Assembly (NCBI GenBank): GCA_027023025.1
Contig: JALVXB010000017.1
Coordinates: 56,077 to 120,076 of the forward strand
Length of the DNA: 64,000 bases
Reading direction: 5' to 3'
Origin: Caldisericaceae bacterium
GTDB taxonomy: Bacteria > Caldisericota > Caldisericia > Caldisericales > Caldisericaceae
Shown: in pieces, positions 10,853-19,847 of the stretch
How positions within the stretch are numbered: position 1 is the stretch's first letter
How the letters are laid out: every line of letters starts with the position of its first letter
Translations under genes and position numbers: made by a program
Notes under the pieces: model-generated
Database searches by the model: none
What the model saw: the letters and a program-made list of their open reading frames with translations, nothing else
Told to the model about the DNA's origin: nothing

Positions 10853-11380
10853 TTATAGTATTTTCTTACAAAACTCAGCGCCTTTCCAGGCGCTGAGTAC
10901 TCTTTCTAATATAATATACGAGTATCCTCTTTCGCAGATTTTGTTGCTTATTAGTGCACTGAGTTCTGGTAAAAAATCTATACTCGTGTGAAATAATCTA
11001 AGTATACGCTCATCAGAAAGTAAAATTGCGCTTTCCTTATCTTGCTCGTAAACGGAATTACTTAAGAAGTTTAAGTTTTTCGGGATAATTGTTTTTATCG
11101 TGTGATCTAATTTATTTTCTGAAAAAATGGGTACACGGTGTGTGATTAGTTTTGCCTGTTTTTCCGTTTTTACGAATGGTGTGACGAAGATGTCCATTTT
11201 ATCTTTCAGGTATTGAAAGAGTTTTAGTCGGTTTTTAAATGTGCTTCCGTAGATAAGAACGCCGTTTGCTCCGTCTTCGCTTAATTTGTAAGAAGCGTTG
11301 ATAGCATTCTCGAAATTAGCGCTGTTTTCTTCGTAAATAAATAGATGCTTGAGATTTAGCAATCCTATTATTTTAATCAT
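10853..11380 (-). CDS. hypothetical protein
   Basis: 175 aa ORF overlapping the upstream TPR gene by 8 nt; no recognised family. Confidence 0.6.
   Translation of the reverse strand: MIKIIGLLNLKHLFIYEENSANFENAINASYKLSEDGANGVLIYGSTFKNRLKLFQYLKDKMDIFVTPFVKTEKQAKLITHRVPIFSENKLDHTIKTIIPKNLNFLSNSVYEQDKESAILLSDERILRLFHTSIDFLPELSALISNKICERGYSYIILERVLSAWKGAEFCKKIL
10873..10898. terminator. strong hairpin ACTCAGCGCCT-TTCC-AGGCGCTGAGT, probable terminator between convergent genes
   Basis: Perfect 11-bp inverted repeat with a 4-nt loop. On the minus strand it is followed by TTTTG. It lies inside the 3' end of the 10853..11380 ORF. Confidence 0.65.
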
Positions 11381-12092
11381 CTACTGAGTATATCTTTTCT
11401 TTTAGCTTTTGGAGTTCAGGAAAAGTTGGATTGTATTGTTTTGCTTTTTTGTAGTATTTTTCTGCCATATCAAGGTCGCCTTTACCTGCATAGGAAAGTC
11501 CCAGTCCTACGAGAATTGCAAGATCCTTTGAAGAAAACACACCTTCTTTTTTTTCTTTCTTCTTAAACACTTTGATTGCCTCGTTAAACTTATTTTCTTC
11601 TAACAATATAGTTCCAAGTAATCTAACTATCTCTACATTATACTCCTTTTCGTTTACTTCACTTAGGATTTTATCTGCTTCTTTTAAGTTTCCTATACTG
11701 TAGTAAATGCTCGCAATTATATATCTTAAGTGTGTCTTATCTTTTATTGTATCAAGTTCTTTTTGCAAGACTTTGGCTAATTTTTTGTAAAAAGGAAAAG
11801 CGCGTTTTGAATTACTTAGTAAGTAACCCGTCAGTGTGTAATTCTTACTTAGTTTTACTGACTTTAACACGAACTCTTTGGCTTTTTCTATGTTTCCTAA
11901 TTCAGTTTGTCTTCTAGCATTTAACATGCTTACGGCTGCTCGTTGGGGTGGAGAGAAAGTATAGACGATGTGTGCTGCAATGGCTGCTATAAGAATGCCT
12001 GCTCCATAGTCTCTGTAAGGGCCTATAAAGTAAAGTATAAATCCCACTGCATACAAAGAAAAAATTACAAGGCCAAACTTGTTTCTACTCAT
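11373..12092 (-). CDS. membrane-anchored TPR-repeat protein
   Basis: 239 aa; N-terminal TM segments; TPR-like repeats (AILVGLGLSYAGKGDLDMAEKYYKKAKQYNPTFPEL). Confidence 0.75.
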   Translation of the reverse strand: MSRNKFGLVIFSLYAVGFILYFIGPYRDYGAGILIAAIAAHIVYTFSPPQRAAVSMLNARRQTELGNIEKAKEFVLKSVKLSKNYTLTGYLLSNSKRAFPFYKKLAKVLQKELDTIKDKTHLRYIIASIYYSIGNLKEADKILSEVNEKEYNVEIVRLLGTILLEENKFNEAIKVFKKKEKKEGVFSSKDLAILVGLGLSYAGKGDLDMAEKYYKKAKQYNPTFPELQKLKEKIYSVDD

Positions 12093-12163
12093 TTTTACCT
12101 CCGCTTTAGTTTTTACATCTCTGAGATTATAGTGTGGATTTTAGAAATTAGCAAGGAGTATAT

Positions 12164-12192
12164 TTGACAAAGTTAAATTATATGAGTATAAT
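12164..12192 (+). promoter_or_regulatory. consensus sigma-70 promoter TTGACA-N17-TATAAT
   Basis: TTGACA 12164-12169, 17-nt spacer, TATAAT 12187-12192, upstream of the 12222 gene. Confidence 0.8.
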
Positions 12193-12221
12193 TAACAAAA
12201 ATACTTAAAAAGGGGGTTTTT

Positions 12222-12569
12222 ATGGATCATTATTCTGTGATGTCAAGCTCTACAGTATGGATTATCTCCATTGCATCTTACATTTACTTTTCCTATTCGC
12301 TCTATGTAATTGCTCAAAAAACTGGACACGAATCCAATGCGTGGATGGCATGGATACCTATAGTGAATACATTTTTAATGCTTCAGATTGCGAACGAACC
12401 TATGTGGTGGTTTATACTTTTATTGATTCCTATTGTTAACATCGTGATTATAATAATTGTCTGGATGAAAATTGCTGAAGCAAGAAATAAACCAGATTGG
12501 TGGGGACTTTTGCTATTAGTTCCAATCGTTAATCTTATTGTGCCTGGATACCTCGCATTCTCAGACTAA
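12222..12569 (+). CDS. small membrane protein, DUF5684-like
   Basis: 115 aa with four TM segments and repeated W-x-x-x-L-I-P-I-V-N motifs (AWMAWIPIVNTFLM, WWFILLLIPIVNIV, WWGLLLLVPIVNLIVPGYLAF). Confidence 0.75.
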   Translation: MDHYSVMSSSTVWIISIASYIYFSYSLYVIAQKTGHESNAWMAWIPIVNTFLMLQIANEPMWWFILLLIPIVNIVIIIIVWMKIAEARNKPDWWGLLLLVPIVNLIVPGYLAFSD

Positions 12570-12585
12570 AAGACTTTATATAAGC

Positions 12586-12602
12586 CTTTGCCTGAAAGGC
12601 AA
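12586..12602 (+). terminator. short hairpin TTTGCCT-GAA-AGGCAAA between the 12222 and 12612 genes
   Basis: Perfect 7-bp inverted repeat; no strong T-tract, so function is uncertain. Confidence 0.35.
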
Positions 12603-12611
12603 ATTTGCTAA

Positions 12612-14090
12612 ATGGGGGATACAAATATGAGCATGGTAAGTGTGAGAAAAACTTTATTGGTTTTCCTTCTATCTGTATTTATTTTTTTAATTTTTCCAAC
12701 TCGTATTGTTTTTGCGCAGGAAGTCAATGCTACTATTAAGTCAATAGAGTTTGACGGTAAGGAATACATTATAAAAGGCCATGTCGTAATAACTGGCGCA
12801 AATAAGGGTGGGTTGCCTGAAAGGGATACAGTTTTTATTTTTATGGATGTTTTACAAGGAAAAAATGGTGTATACCCGGTTATGCCCGACACTTACTCTA
12901 TTGCTAATGGTAAGTATGTTGCTGGCGGAAAACTACTAACCGATGCAGAGGCAAATGGTACGAATTGCAAAACATATTCGCTCTGGAAGTGGACGGCGGA
13001 AATAAATGCCTGGCAGAAAGGTGCAAGTGAGGGATCAGATGGACGATTTCATTACGATGCGTCTAAAGTACCTTCGACATACGAAAATGATTTTGAAGTA
13101 AAAATTGACAAGCAATTTATGGATAAATCTATCCGGGTCCGTGTTTATTATGAACACATTATTGGAGGTCCATTTGCAGCCTGGCCGGGCTTTATATTTA
13201 AGCACCAGGTTCTCTATCAAGGAATATTGAAGAAAATTTCTGGTATTGACGCAGGGAACAATGATGACGCAAAGTCTAAGGCTGAGGCCATCGTAAATTC
13301 TGAACCTCCTGATTCTGTTGCAAATTCTGTAAAGAATAAGGACGCAGAACGAAAGAAAAAAGGTATGTATATCTTTAATAGCCGTGAGAAGCCTGTTAAA
13401 AACCCACTTGCACAAAAGTATAGGAATAGAATTAATCAAATAATCAATAAGCATAAACTGTCTGTTGTAAAGGTTAAAAAAGGTGATTCCACTACAAAGC
13501 AGAAAATACCTCACTATAAAAACAATATTAGCTTTTGGGATAAGGTTAAGTACTATGGGAGTAAATTGATAGGAAAGGGTGCTGGCAAAGTTCCTGGTGT
13601 GAAGTATGTGAGCAACAAGGTGGAGGATAAAGCCGTCTCGTTGAGCGGCCTTGATAATGTAAAGAAAACCCAGATTGACTTAGGCGTGGATAGGATTGCG
13701 GCGGACCTTTACAATTCAATGAGTGTATATCCAGAAAGAGAGAAAAAGTACGCGACTGTGATAAATGTTGTGAAAACTTTGTCATCAAGTGCTGCAAACT
13801 ATGTTTCCTCTGTAATTGATGGTGCTGGAAAATCTGTTAAGAAAAAGACAGCTATATATTACGAAGATGAATATAAAAAAGCGATTAACCTGGTTAAGCA
13901 AAATGGTGGAAATGTAGATCTTGTAAAAAGGGACATTGAAAACGACGGGGTTATAGATAGTGAATATGATCCTACAACTGGGGCGTGTGTCTCTGATGTG
14001 GTTTCTAATGGCAGCAAAGGTGAATTCAAAGATCCGGTAAAACGCTTTAAGTACTATATTGAGGTTGCTAAAAAGCGGGGTGACTTATGA
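12612..14090 (+). CDS. secreted protein of unknown function (signal peptide, basic coiled C-terminal region, DxDxDG-like motif near C-terminus)
   Basis: 492 aa; signal peptide (TLLVFLLSVFIFLIFPTRIVFAQE); C-terminal DIENDGVIDSEYDPTTG; stop overlaps the next start. Confidence 0.75.
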   Translation: MGDTNMSMVSVRKTLLVFLLSVFIFLIFPTRIVFAQEVNATIKSIEFDGKEYIIKGHVVITGANKGGLPERDTVFIFMDVLQGKNGVYPVMPDTYSIANGKYVAGGKLLTDAEANGTNCKTYSLWKWTAEINAWQKGASEGSDGRFHYDASKVPSTYENDFEVKIDKQFMDKSIRVRVYYEHIIGGPFAAWPGFIFKHQVLYQGILKKISGIDAGNNDDAKSKAEAIVNSEPPDSVANSVKNKDAERKKKGMYIFNSREKPVKNPLAQKYRNRINQIINKHKLSVVKVKKGDSTTKQKIPHYKNNISFWDKVKYYGSKLIGKGAGKVPGVKYVSNKVEDKAVSLSGLDNVKKTQIDLGVDRIAADLYNSMSVYPEREKKYATVINVVKTLSSSAANYVSSVIDGAGKSVKKKTAIYYEDEYKKAINLVKQNGGNVDLVKRDIENDGVIDSEYDPTTGACVSDVVSNGSKGEFKDPVKRFKYYIEVAKKRGDL

Positions 14091-15661
14091 AAAAGATAAT
14101 TGTGTTCTTTGTTTTGGTTACTATTTTTTGCTCGCTTTTTATAGTTTCTGCGTTTGCAGATACTGAAATGGATGTGTTTAATGCACTGAAAGAAAGCGGC
14201 TTCACAACGAGCTATGTGGCAATTACTGGAGATACGCTGTTAATCCGCGTGGGTTTTGACATTATGCCAGAGAATGCAGGGGACTTGCTGTTTCAAGTCG
14301 CATTGTTAGGATATAAAAAAGACCCAGATGCTAAGAAAGTATATGTGGAGTTTTACCAGGACGATGCTCCAGTAATAGGCATATTCCTGCGTGGCGAAGA
14401 TCTATATGCCTATACGAAAGGTGCTTTATCGGATGCTGATTTGGGTGAGCGTGCTGTTTTCTTTGATTTGCGTACTCCTGAGGGGGAAATCTCTCAGGAT
14501 TTTTTGAATAATTACAATACACTGGTTAGAAATGTTACTCTGGATAACAACAATACACTTTTGCTTGACCTGGAGTATATGGGGGATAACGATAAGTTTA
14601 AAGATGTTGTGGTACCTATGCTTTTCTCCGCTATTAACGACTACGAAGGTGCAAATGCCGTCGCTTTAAAGTTTCGTGAAAATAACGGTGAAAAATATTT
14701 TGTAGTCCGAGCTGAAACTAACGACATCCTCTCTCTTGTGAATGGAGATATGACTATCGACGATTTTACGAAGAAGGCGAAGATATATGAAGCAAGTATT
14801 AATAAAAGCGGTTTAGGCTCGAACTTCCTGAGTAACTTATTTAATAAAGCGTTGGGCATTTTTGGTGGTGGAAAATTACTTTCTGGAAAAGGCTCAGCAT
14901 CTACATCAAGCTCTCTGAGCGGCTCAAAAAAAGGCAACGCTCTTTTTAATGCAATTTTACTTGCTGTGTTTTTTATACTATTTCTTATATTTATTGCTGC
15001 TTCAAAGAGTGTAAAAAGGAAAATTGCCCACATTTTACAAGCGAAAAAAGTGGATTTATCTCGTTTCCCTAACGGCAAAAAACGCGTTTATGGAAAATTC
15101 GTTGGCATCATCCAGTCCAATTCTCCGCTTACTGCCCCATTTAGTAAAAAGCAGGTTGTTATGTATGAAGCAAGGCTTGATCGCCTGGACAGCGAAACGG
15201 ATGCAGACGATGAGGGAACGCACTCAGTCTGGAATACCGTATGGAAAGACAACAAGGTCACTGATTTCTCTGTAAAGCAGCTAAACGCAGATGAAGAATT
15301 GCACTTTATACATACTTCACCTTTGCCTGCAATCTCTTTACCTAAAACATTTAATCGCTCTGTTAATGAAAGGGATTTTCCTATTGTAAGCCAGTTCCAG
15401 GCGCGTGTATTTAAAAAGAGGTTTAGAGCAGTGGAAAAAGCATTGGAGATAGGCAGAAAAGTATTTTTTGTGGGTGGTATCGAAAAAACTGACAACGGTT
15501 TTATATTTGTTCCGCGTCCCGGGTACCTAAATAGTATCTTTCTACACAGCGAGAGAAAGCTTACTTCTCACTATGTAAAAGTTTCAAGGATTTTTAGCTT
15601 CCTTGCATTGGTTTCTCTTATCGTTGCGCTTTACTTTGGTTATCTATTGTTATTTGGGTAA
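14087..15661 (+). CDS. membrane protein: secretion signal, unknown N-terminal domain, TM, cytosolic GIDE-like domain, C-terminal TM
   Basis: 524 aa; signal peptide MKKIIVFFVLVTIFCSLFIVSAFA; TM NAILLAVFFILFLIFIAA; GIDE-like GKFVGIIQSNSPLTAPFSKKQVVMYEARL ... ALEIGRKVFFVGGIE ... FIFVPRP; C-terminal TM. Confidence 0.75.
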   Translation: MKKIIVFFVLVTIFCSLFIVSAFADTEMDVFNALKESGFTTSYVAITGDTLLIRVGFDIMPENAGDLLFQVALLGYKKDPDAKKVYVEFYQDDAPVIGIFLRGEDLYAYTKGALSDADLGERAVFFDLRTPEGEISQDFLNNYNTLVRNVTLDNNNTLLLDLEYMGDNDKFKDVVVPMLFSAINDYEGANAVALKFRENNGEKYFVVRAETNDILSLVNGDMTIDDFTKKAKIYEASINKSGLGSNFLSNLFNKALGIFGGGKLLSGKGSASTSSSLSGSKKGNALFNAILLAVFFILFLIFIAASKSVKRKIAHILQAKKVDLSRFPNGKKRVYGKFVGIIQSNSPLTAPFSKKQVVMYEARLDRLDSETDADDEGTHSVWNTVWKDNKVTDFSVKQLNADEELHFIHTSPLPAISLPKTFNRSVNERDFPIVSQFQARVFKKRFRAVEKALEIGRKVFFVGGIEKTDNGFIFVPRPGYLNSIFLHSERKLTSHYVKVSRIFSFLALVSLIVALYFGYLLLFG

Positions 15662-15693
15662 TAGGCGTTAGGTCTGAAAATGTTTTAATAATG

Positions 15694-15721
15694 AGCGCGG
15701 GAAGTTCCTTCCCGCGCTTTG
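15694..15721. terminator. bidirectional terminator between convergent genes
   Basis: AGCGCGGGAAG-TTC-CTTCCCGCGCT perfect 11-bp stem followed by TTT on +, AT-rich tail on -. Confidence 0.8.
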
Positions 15722-15743
15722 ACATCGAATATTTTTAATTATT

Positions 15744-16796
15744 CTATTCGGTAGTAATAAATCTAATCCATTCTTTGAGCCATTCTTTACTCTTTGCCTG
15801 AATCTTTTCCGGTGGAATGGAAACATATTTGTTTGTGCGTGCTGCGTACTTGAAACATTCTGGAAGTTGAATGGACTTATCTATAGGGAATGTCCACTGG
15901 TGCAACGGGATTTCTTTCTGGAATGCTTTTGACAGCATAAAATTGACATACTCTTCGGCGAGCTTCTGGTGTTTTGCTCCTTTCACTACTCCGACGAACT
16001 CGAGTTGAAGCCAGCCGCCTTCAGACGGGATTACGGCCTTATAGCGTGTAGATTTGTTTTCGTTATAGAAGTAAGCGGGATCTGCATCGTAGCTAATCAT
16101 CATTGGGGCTTCTCCTTTCGTAAATGCAGTAAATGCGGAGTCCCAATTAGGGTATATGTGATAGATCGTTGGCTTTAGTTTTTTCCAGTAATTTATAAAA
16201 CCGTTTTCTCCGAACACTCCAACAGTCCAGAGGAGAAATCCCATTCCTGGGGATGAAGTGCGCGGGTCTTCCAGTATTAGTTTGCTTTTGTATTCTGGTT
16301 TCAGTAAGTCTTCAAAACTTTTCGGAGGATTTTTTAACTGTTGCGAGTCGTAAATTATCGCAAGGGAGTTAGGTCCATCAAACGGGATAACTCTCCATTC
16401 TTTGTCTATACGATATCGTTCTGGGATAACATTGTAATTATCGGGCTTATAAGAAATAAAAAGATCTTCGTCAAGCGCTTTTTGCAAGTTGTTCATATTT
16501 AATCCTACAAATAGATCGGCTTGGGGATCGGACTTTTCCAGGATCAATTTATTTAGAGTAGCGCCTACGCCACCAAATGTTCTATACTCAATTTTGCAAT
16601 TGTGCTGCTTTTCAAAAATAGCGTTGGTTGCCTTGGGCAGTCCGTAGGAAACAAAGCTGTCGTAGGAGTAAATTACGAGCGTTGGCGTGTTTGCACTTTG
16701 ATTTGATTTGTTTTCTTTATTTGCTGAATTGGAGCAGCCAAAAAACAGAGTACTTGCTACAGCAAAAACGAGTAGGATAAGGATTATTTTTTTCAT
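15744..16796 (-). CDS. thiamine ABC transporter substrate-binding lipoprotein (TbpA/ThiB-like)
   Basis: 350 aa; lipobox STLFFGCSN; VIYSYDSFVSYG, ADLFVGLN, DGPNSLAIIYDSQ, PNWDSAFTAFTKGEAPMMISYDADPAY; downstream of the TPP-riboswitch operon. Confidence 0.88.
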   Translation of the reverse strand: MKKIILILLVFAVASTLFFGCSNSANKENKSNQSANTPTLVIYSYDSFVSYGLPKATNAIFEKQHNCKIEYRTFGGVGATLNKLILEKSDPQADLFVGLNMNNLQKALDEDLFISYKPDNYNVIPERYRIDKEWRVIPFDGPNSLAIIYDSQQLKNPPKSFEDLLKPEYKSKLILEDPRTSSPGMGFLLWTVGVFGENGFINYWKKLKPTIYHIYPNWDSAFTAFTKGEAPMMISYDADPAYFYNENKSTRYKAVIPSEGGWLQLEFVGVVKGAKHQKLAEEYVNFMLSKAFQKEIPLHQWTFPIDKSIQLPECFKYAARTNKYVSIPPEKIQAKSKEWLKEWIRFITTE

Positions 16797-16816
16797 TACT
16801 TTACCTCCCTATATTT

Positions 16817-17089
16817 TTAATTTTTAGTTTCATGGATAGTCCATTTTTTCTTATCGTCTATCTTTATAATAATTGTAACGACATGCTCGGAGCCTTTATC
16901 CCGTGCAACGATGTGTGCTTGCTTAATTACTTCAAGTACTTCATCCAGGTCTCCTTCAATGGTTGTACTGTTTGGCTCCACTTCGTACTTCAATCCGGAA
17001 TTTATTACAACGCTAATTGCTCTGTCTACTAATTCATTAACTTCGTTGTCGTTTACGAGTGGCAAAAAGGAAAGTTCAACTGTTGTCAT
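16817..17089 (-). CDS. MTH1187/YkoF-like thiamine-binding protein
   Basis: ATG at 17089 preceded by GAGGAGG. MTTVELSFLPLVNDNEVNELVDRAISVVINSGLKYEVEPNSTTIEGDLDEVLEVIKQAH is characteristic of the family. Confidence 0.85.
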   Translation of the reverse strand: MTTVELSFLPLVNDNEVNELVDRAISVVINSGLKYEVEPNSTTIEGDLDEVLEVIKQAHIVARDKGSEHVVTIIIKIDDKKKWTIHETKN

Positions 17090-18029
17090 TAAGTACCTCC
17101 TCAAAATCAAAATAAACATTCTGGCCTATTTTGAACTTTCTGATATTTCTTAAGAAATCCAATGCTTTGACTCTCCCAAAGTCTGTATTTATAAATATTT
17201 CTGCCGTGCTTCCCTGATAAAGTATTTTCTCTACAATTCCTTGATATTTTCCGCTTTTTTTAATTTTTACATTTTCCTCCCTTACGTAAATAGTTCTACC
17301 CTGAATGTGGAGAATGTTAATTTTTCCTATGAACGAGCGAGCAAATGGAGTTCTGGGGTGTTCATAAAGTTCTAGCGGCGTACTTATCTGGTCAATTCTT
17401 CCATTGTTGATTAGTGCAACTCTATCTGATAAAAACATGGCTTCGTTCTGGTCGTGCGTTACATAGATAATTGTAACTCCAAATTCTTTATGGAACTTTT
17501 TAAGCTCGTCCATTAGTTTTTCCCTTATTTTTGCATCAAGGGATGAAAGTGGTTCGTCCATCAGCAGGACATCTGGTTTTACTATCATTGCCCTTGCAAG
17601 TGCGGTGCGCTGTTTTTCTCCTCCTGAGATCATATCTGGGTATTTGTTTAAGATTTTCGAAATTCCAAATATCCTGGCAATCTCTCGCACTTTCCTGTCT
17701 ATTTCTTTTTTGTTTATTCCTTTCTTAAGCTTCAGGCCAAATGCAATGTTATTATATACGGTAAGATATGGAAATAATGCGTAATCCTGAAATACGATGC
17801 CAATATTTCTTTTGTCTGGGGGAAGATAAGTAATGTCAGTTTCATTTTTTAAAATTCTTCCGCTATCTGGAGTTACAAATCCACCTATTATGTGTAGGAG
17901 AGTTGTTTTACCCGAACCTGAGGGCCCGAGCAACGAAAAAAATTCCTTGTCTTTTACGGTGAGTGAAACTTGCAATGAAAAGTGCGGAAAAGTTTTTGTA
18001 ATGTTAATTAATATAAGTTTGTTAGGCAA
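17076..18029 (-). CDS. thiamine ABC transporter ATP-binding protein (ThiQ-like)
   Basis: Walker A GPSGSGKTT, signature ISGGEKQRTALARA, DEPLSSLDAK. Likely TTG start at 18029 (AGGAGGtatcaaTTG) rather than the ORF-track start at 18062. Confidence 0.9.
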   Translation of the reverse strand: MPNKLILINITKTFPHFSLQVSLTVKDKEFFSLLGPSGSGKTTLLHIIGGFVTPDSGRILKNETDITYLPPDKRNIGIVFQDYALFPYLTVYNNIAFGLKLKKGINKKEIDRKVREIARIFGISKILNKYPDMISGGEKQRTALARAMIVKPDVLLMDEPLSSLDAKIREKLMDELKKFHKEFGVTIIYVTHDQNEAMFLSDRVALINNGRIDQISTPLELYEHPRTPFARSFIGKINILHIQGRTIYVREENVKIKKSGKYQGIVEKILYQGSTAEIFINTDFGRVKALDFLRNIRKFKIGQNVYFDFEEVLNDNS

Positions 18030-19713
18030 TTGATACCTCCTTGTTGATATGGTCCATTGCAATAAATGCGAGTATGCTTATAAATGCAAGTAGTGCACCC
18101 ATTGCAGATGCTATTCCGAAATGCCTTCCGGATAGAAATCTATACAAAGCAACCGGCATTGTGATGTATGCATTTCTGTAGAGCATTAGTGTTGCGCCAA
18201 ATTCTCCTATTGAAATTGCAAACGAAAAAACTAGTGATGCAAGAAGAATTTTTTTAAGTATGTTTAAGTCGACGGAGAAAAAAGTTCTTATTCTGCTCAT
18301 TCCAAGACTTTCTGCTGCATACACATAAGATAGCGGCATTGAATCTACTGCGGGGGATAAAATTTTTACTGCAAAGGGCAATGCTATGAGAGTATGTGCA
18401 ACAGCTATTGCAATAAATGTATTTAATACCCAATTGATTCTTTGAAAAGCAATTAAAAACGAAAGTGCAATGGTTACAGGGGATACTGCTATGGGTAGCA
18501 TTATGAGCGATAGAAAAATATTTTTTCCTTTCTTTAAATTTCTAATTCCATACGATATTCCAAGACTAAGCGAGGTTGAGAGAAACATTGTTAAAATTGC
18601 AAAAATAAAACTATTTAATATCACTCGAATTTGTGAAACTCCAGTAATGTAGTTAAATTTTGATGAAAATAGGTTGAGAAAATTACTCAAGGTAAACTTA
18701 TGAGTAAAAGGTATGTAAAACGCGTTGAGAAAAATTATAGCGATTGGTAGCAAGATGAGCACGGTGACGAGCAAAAAATACGCAAAAGATAAAGAAAAGT
18801 CCTTCGGGGAGTGAAATAGGTTTTTTTTAGGCAAAAGTGTCCTTGAAAATGTTCTGCTGCGAATTAAACTTCCACTTTTCATGTATGCATAGACGAATAC
18901 AATCGAGAAAAGAGCCTGTAAAAGTGCAAGGGCGCTTCCCATATGAAAGTCTGAAAAAATGTTGTAGTAGGTGTATATAGAGACTTCAATTGTTGCAAAC
19001 CTTGCGCCTCCTATTACAAGGATGATTACAAAACTCAGAAAGCAGAACATGAATACGAGAGTAAACGAGGATACAATTGCAGGCAAGAGCATGGGGAATG
19101 TAACCTTCCAGAAAGTTTGGAAGCGATTTGCGCCAAGGCTTTGTGCTGCAAACAAAAGTTTGTCGGGCAACCCGTCCCAGGCAGAACCGACTACGCGAAG
19201 TATAATTGGAAAATTATAAAATGCATGAACCATTACTATTGCAGAGAAAGTGTATAGTATTGATACAGGATTTTTAAAATGAAGCACATTGATCAGAAAG
19301 TTGTTCAGGTATCCGTTTTTTCCGAACAGAACTATAAACCCAAGAGCTACTAAAACGGATGGCAAAACAAACGGGACGGTTGTAAGGGACAGAATAAGAG
19401 ATTTTCCTTTGAATTTATAATGTGAGATTATAAATGCGCCAGGGAAACCTATAATTAGAGTTATAAGTGCACTAATAAATGCTTCTTTGAATGTAAATTT
19501 TAAGATGAAAAATGTATAGGGATCTTTGAAAATGGCACCAAAGTATTGCAATGTGAATAAATTTTTATCTGTAAAGAATGCAAATTTAATAATCCAACTG
19601 ATTGGATAATAAAAGAAAAAACCTATAAATAACAAAGGTATCGATAAAATTAAAATCTTACTTAAAAATTCTTGCTTCCTTACTTCGTGAAGGAAGCCTC
19701 TGTTAATTTTCAT
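18022..19713 (-). CDS. thiamine ABC transporter permease, two fused permease halves (ThiP-like)
   Basis: 563 aa with ~12 TM segments and two EAA loops (AAQSLGANRFQTFWKVTFPMLLPAI; AAESLGMSRIRTFFSVDLNIL); directly downstream of the TPP riboswitch. Confidence 0.9.
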   Translation of the reverse strand: MKINRGFLHEVRKQEFLSKILILSIPLLFIGFFFYYPISWIIKFAFFTDKNLFTLQYFGAIFKDPYTFFILKFTFKEAFISALITLIIGFPGAFIISHYKFKGKSLILSLTTVPFVLPSVLVALGFIVLFGKNGYLNNFLINVLHFKNPVSILYTFSAIVMVHAFYNFPIILRVVGSAWDGLPDKLLFAAQSLGANRFQTFWKVTFPMLLPAIVSSFTLVFMFCFLSFVIILVIGGARFATIEVSIYTYYNIFSDFHMGSALALLQALFSIVFVYAYMKSGSLIRSRTFSRTLLPKKNLFHSPKDFSLSFAYFLLVTVLILLPIAIIFLNAFYIPFTHKFTLSNFLNLFSSKFNYITGVSQIRVILNSFIFAILTMFLSTSLSLGISYGIRNLKKGKNIFLSLIMLPIAVSPVTIALSFLIAFQRINWVLNTFIAIAVAHTLIALPFAVKILSPAVDSMPLSYVYAAESLGMSRIRTFFSVDLNILKKILLASLVFSFAISIGEFGATLMLYRNAYITMPVALYRFLSGRHFGIASAMGALLAFISILAFIAMDHINKEVSIA

Positions 19714-19719
19714 TTTGCC

Positions 19720-19811
19720 TCCCTTCGGTAGGATTACCTACATCAGGTTCAATGGGTTGAGGCATTATGCCTCTCTCAGCCTACTTGCCTGCAGCTTTCA
19801 GCACCCCCATG
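19720..19811 (-). ncRNA. TPP (THI-element) riboswitch
   Basis: Minus strand GGGGGTGCTGAAAGCTGCAGGCAAGTAGGCTGAGAGAGGCATAATGCCTCAACCCATTGAACCTGATGTAGGTAATCCTACCGAAGGGAGG contains the canonical CTGAGA, ACCC, GAACCTGAT and TAATCCTACCGAAGGGA elements. Confidence 0.97.
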
Positions 19812-19819
19812 TTTTTAGT

Positions 19820-19847
19820 ATTTTATACCAATTAAGTATTTTGTCAA
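19820..19847 (-). promoter_or_regulatory. promoter for the thiamine operon
   Basis: Minus strand TTGACA (19847-19842), 16-nt spacer, TAAAAT (19825-19820), just upstream of the TPP aptamer. Confidence 0.7.

Noticed and set aside
12608-15495. Several antisense ORFs (e.g. 13035..13514, 14641..15078, 15088..15495 minus)
   Set aside because: All lie opposite the two long plus-strand ORFs with good signal peptides and TM segments; no SD or family signal.
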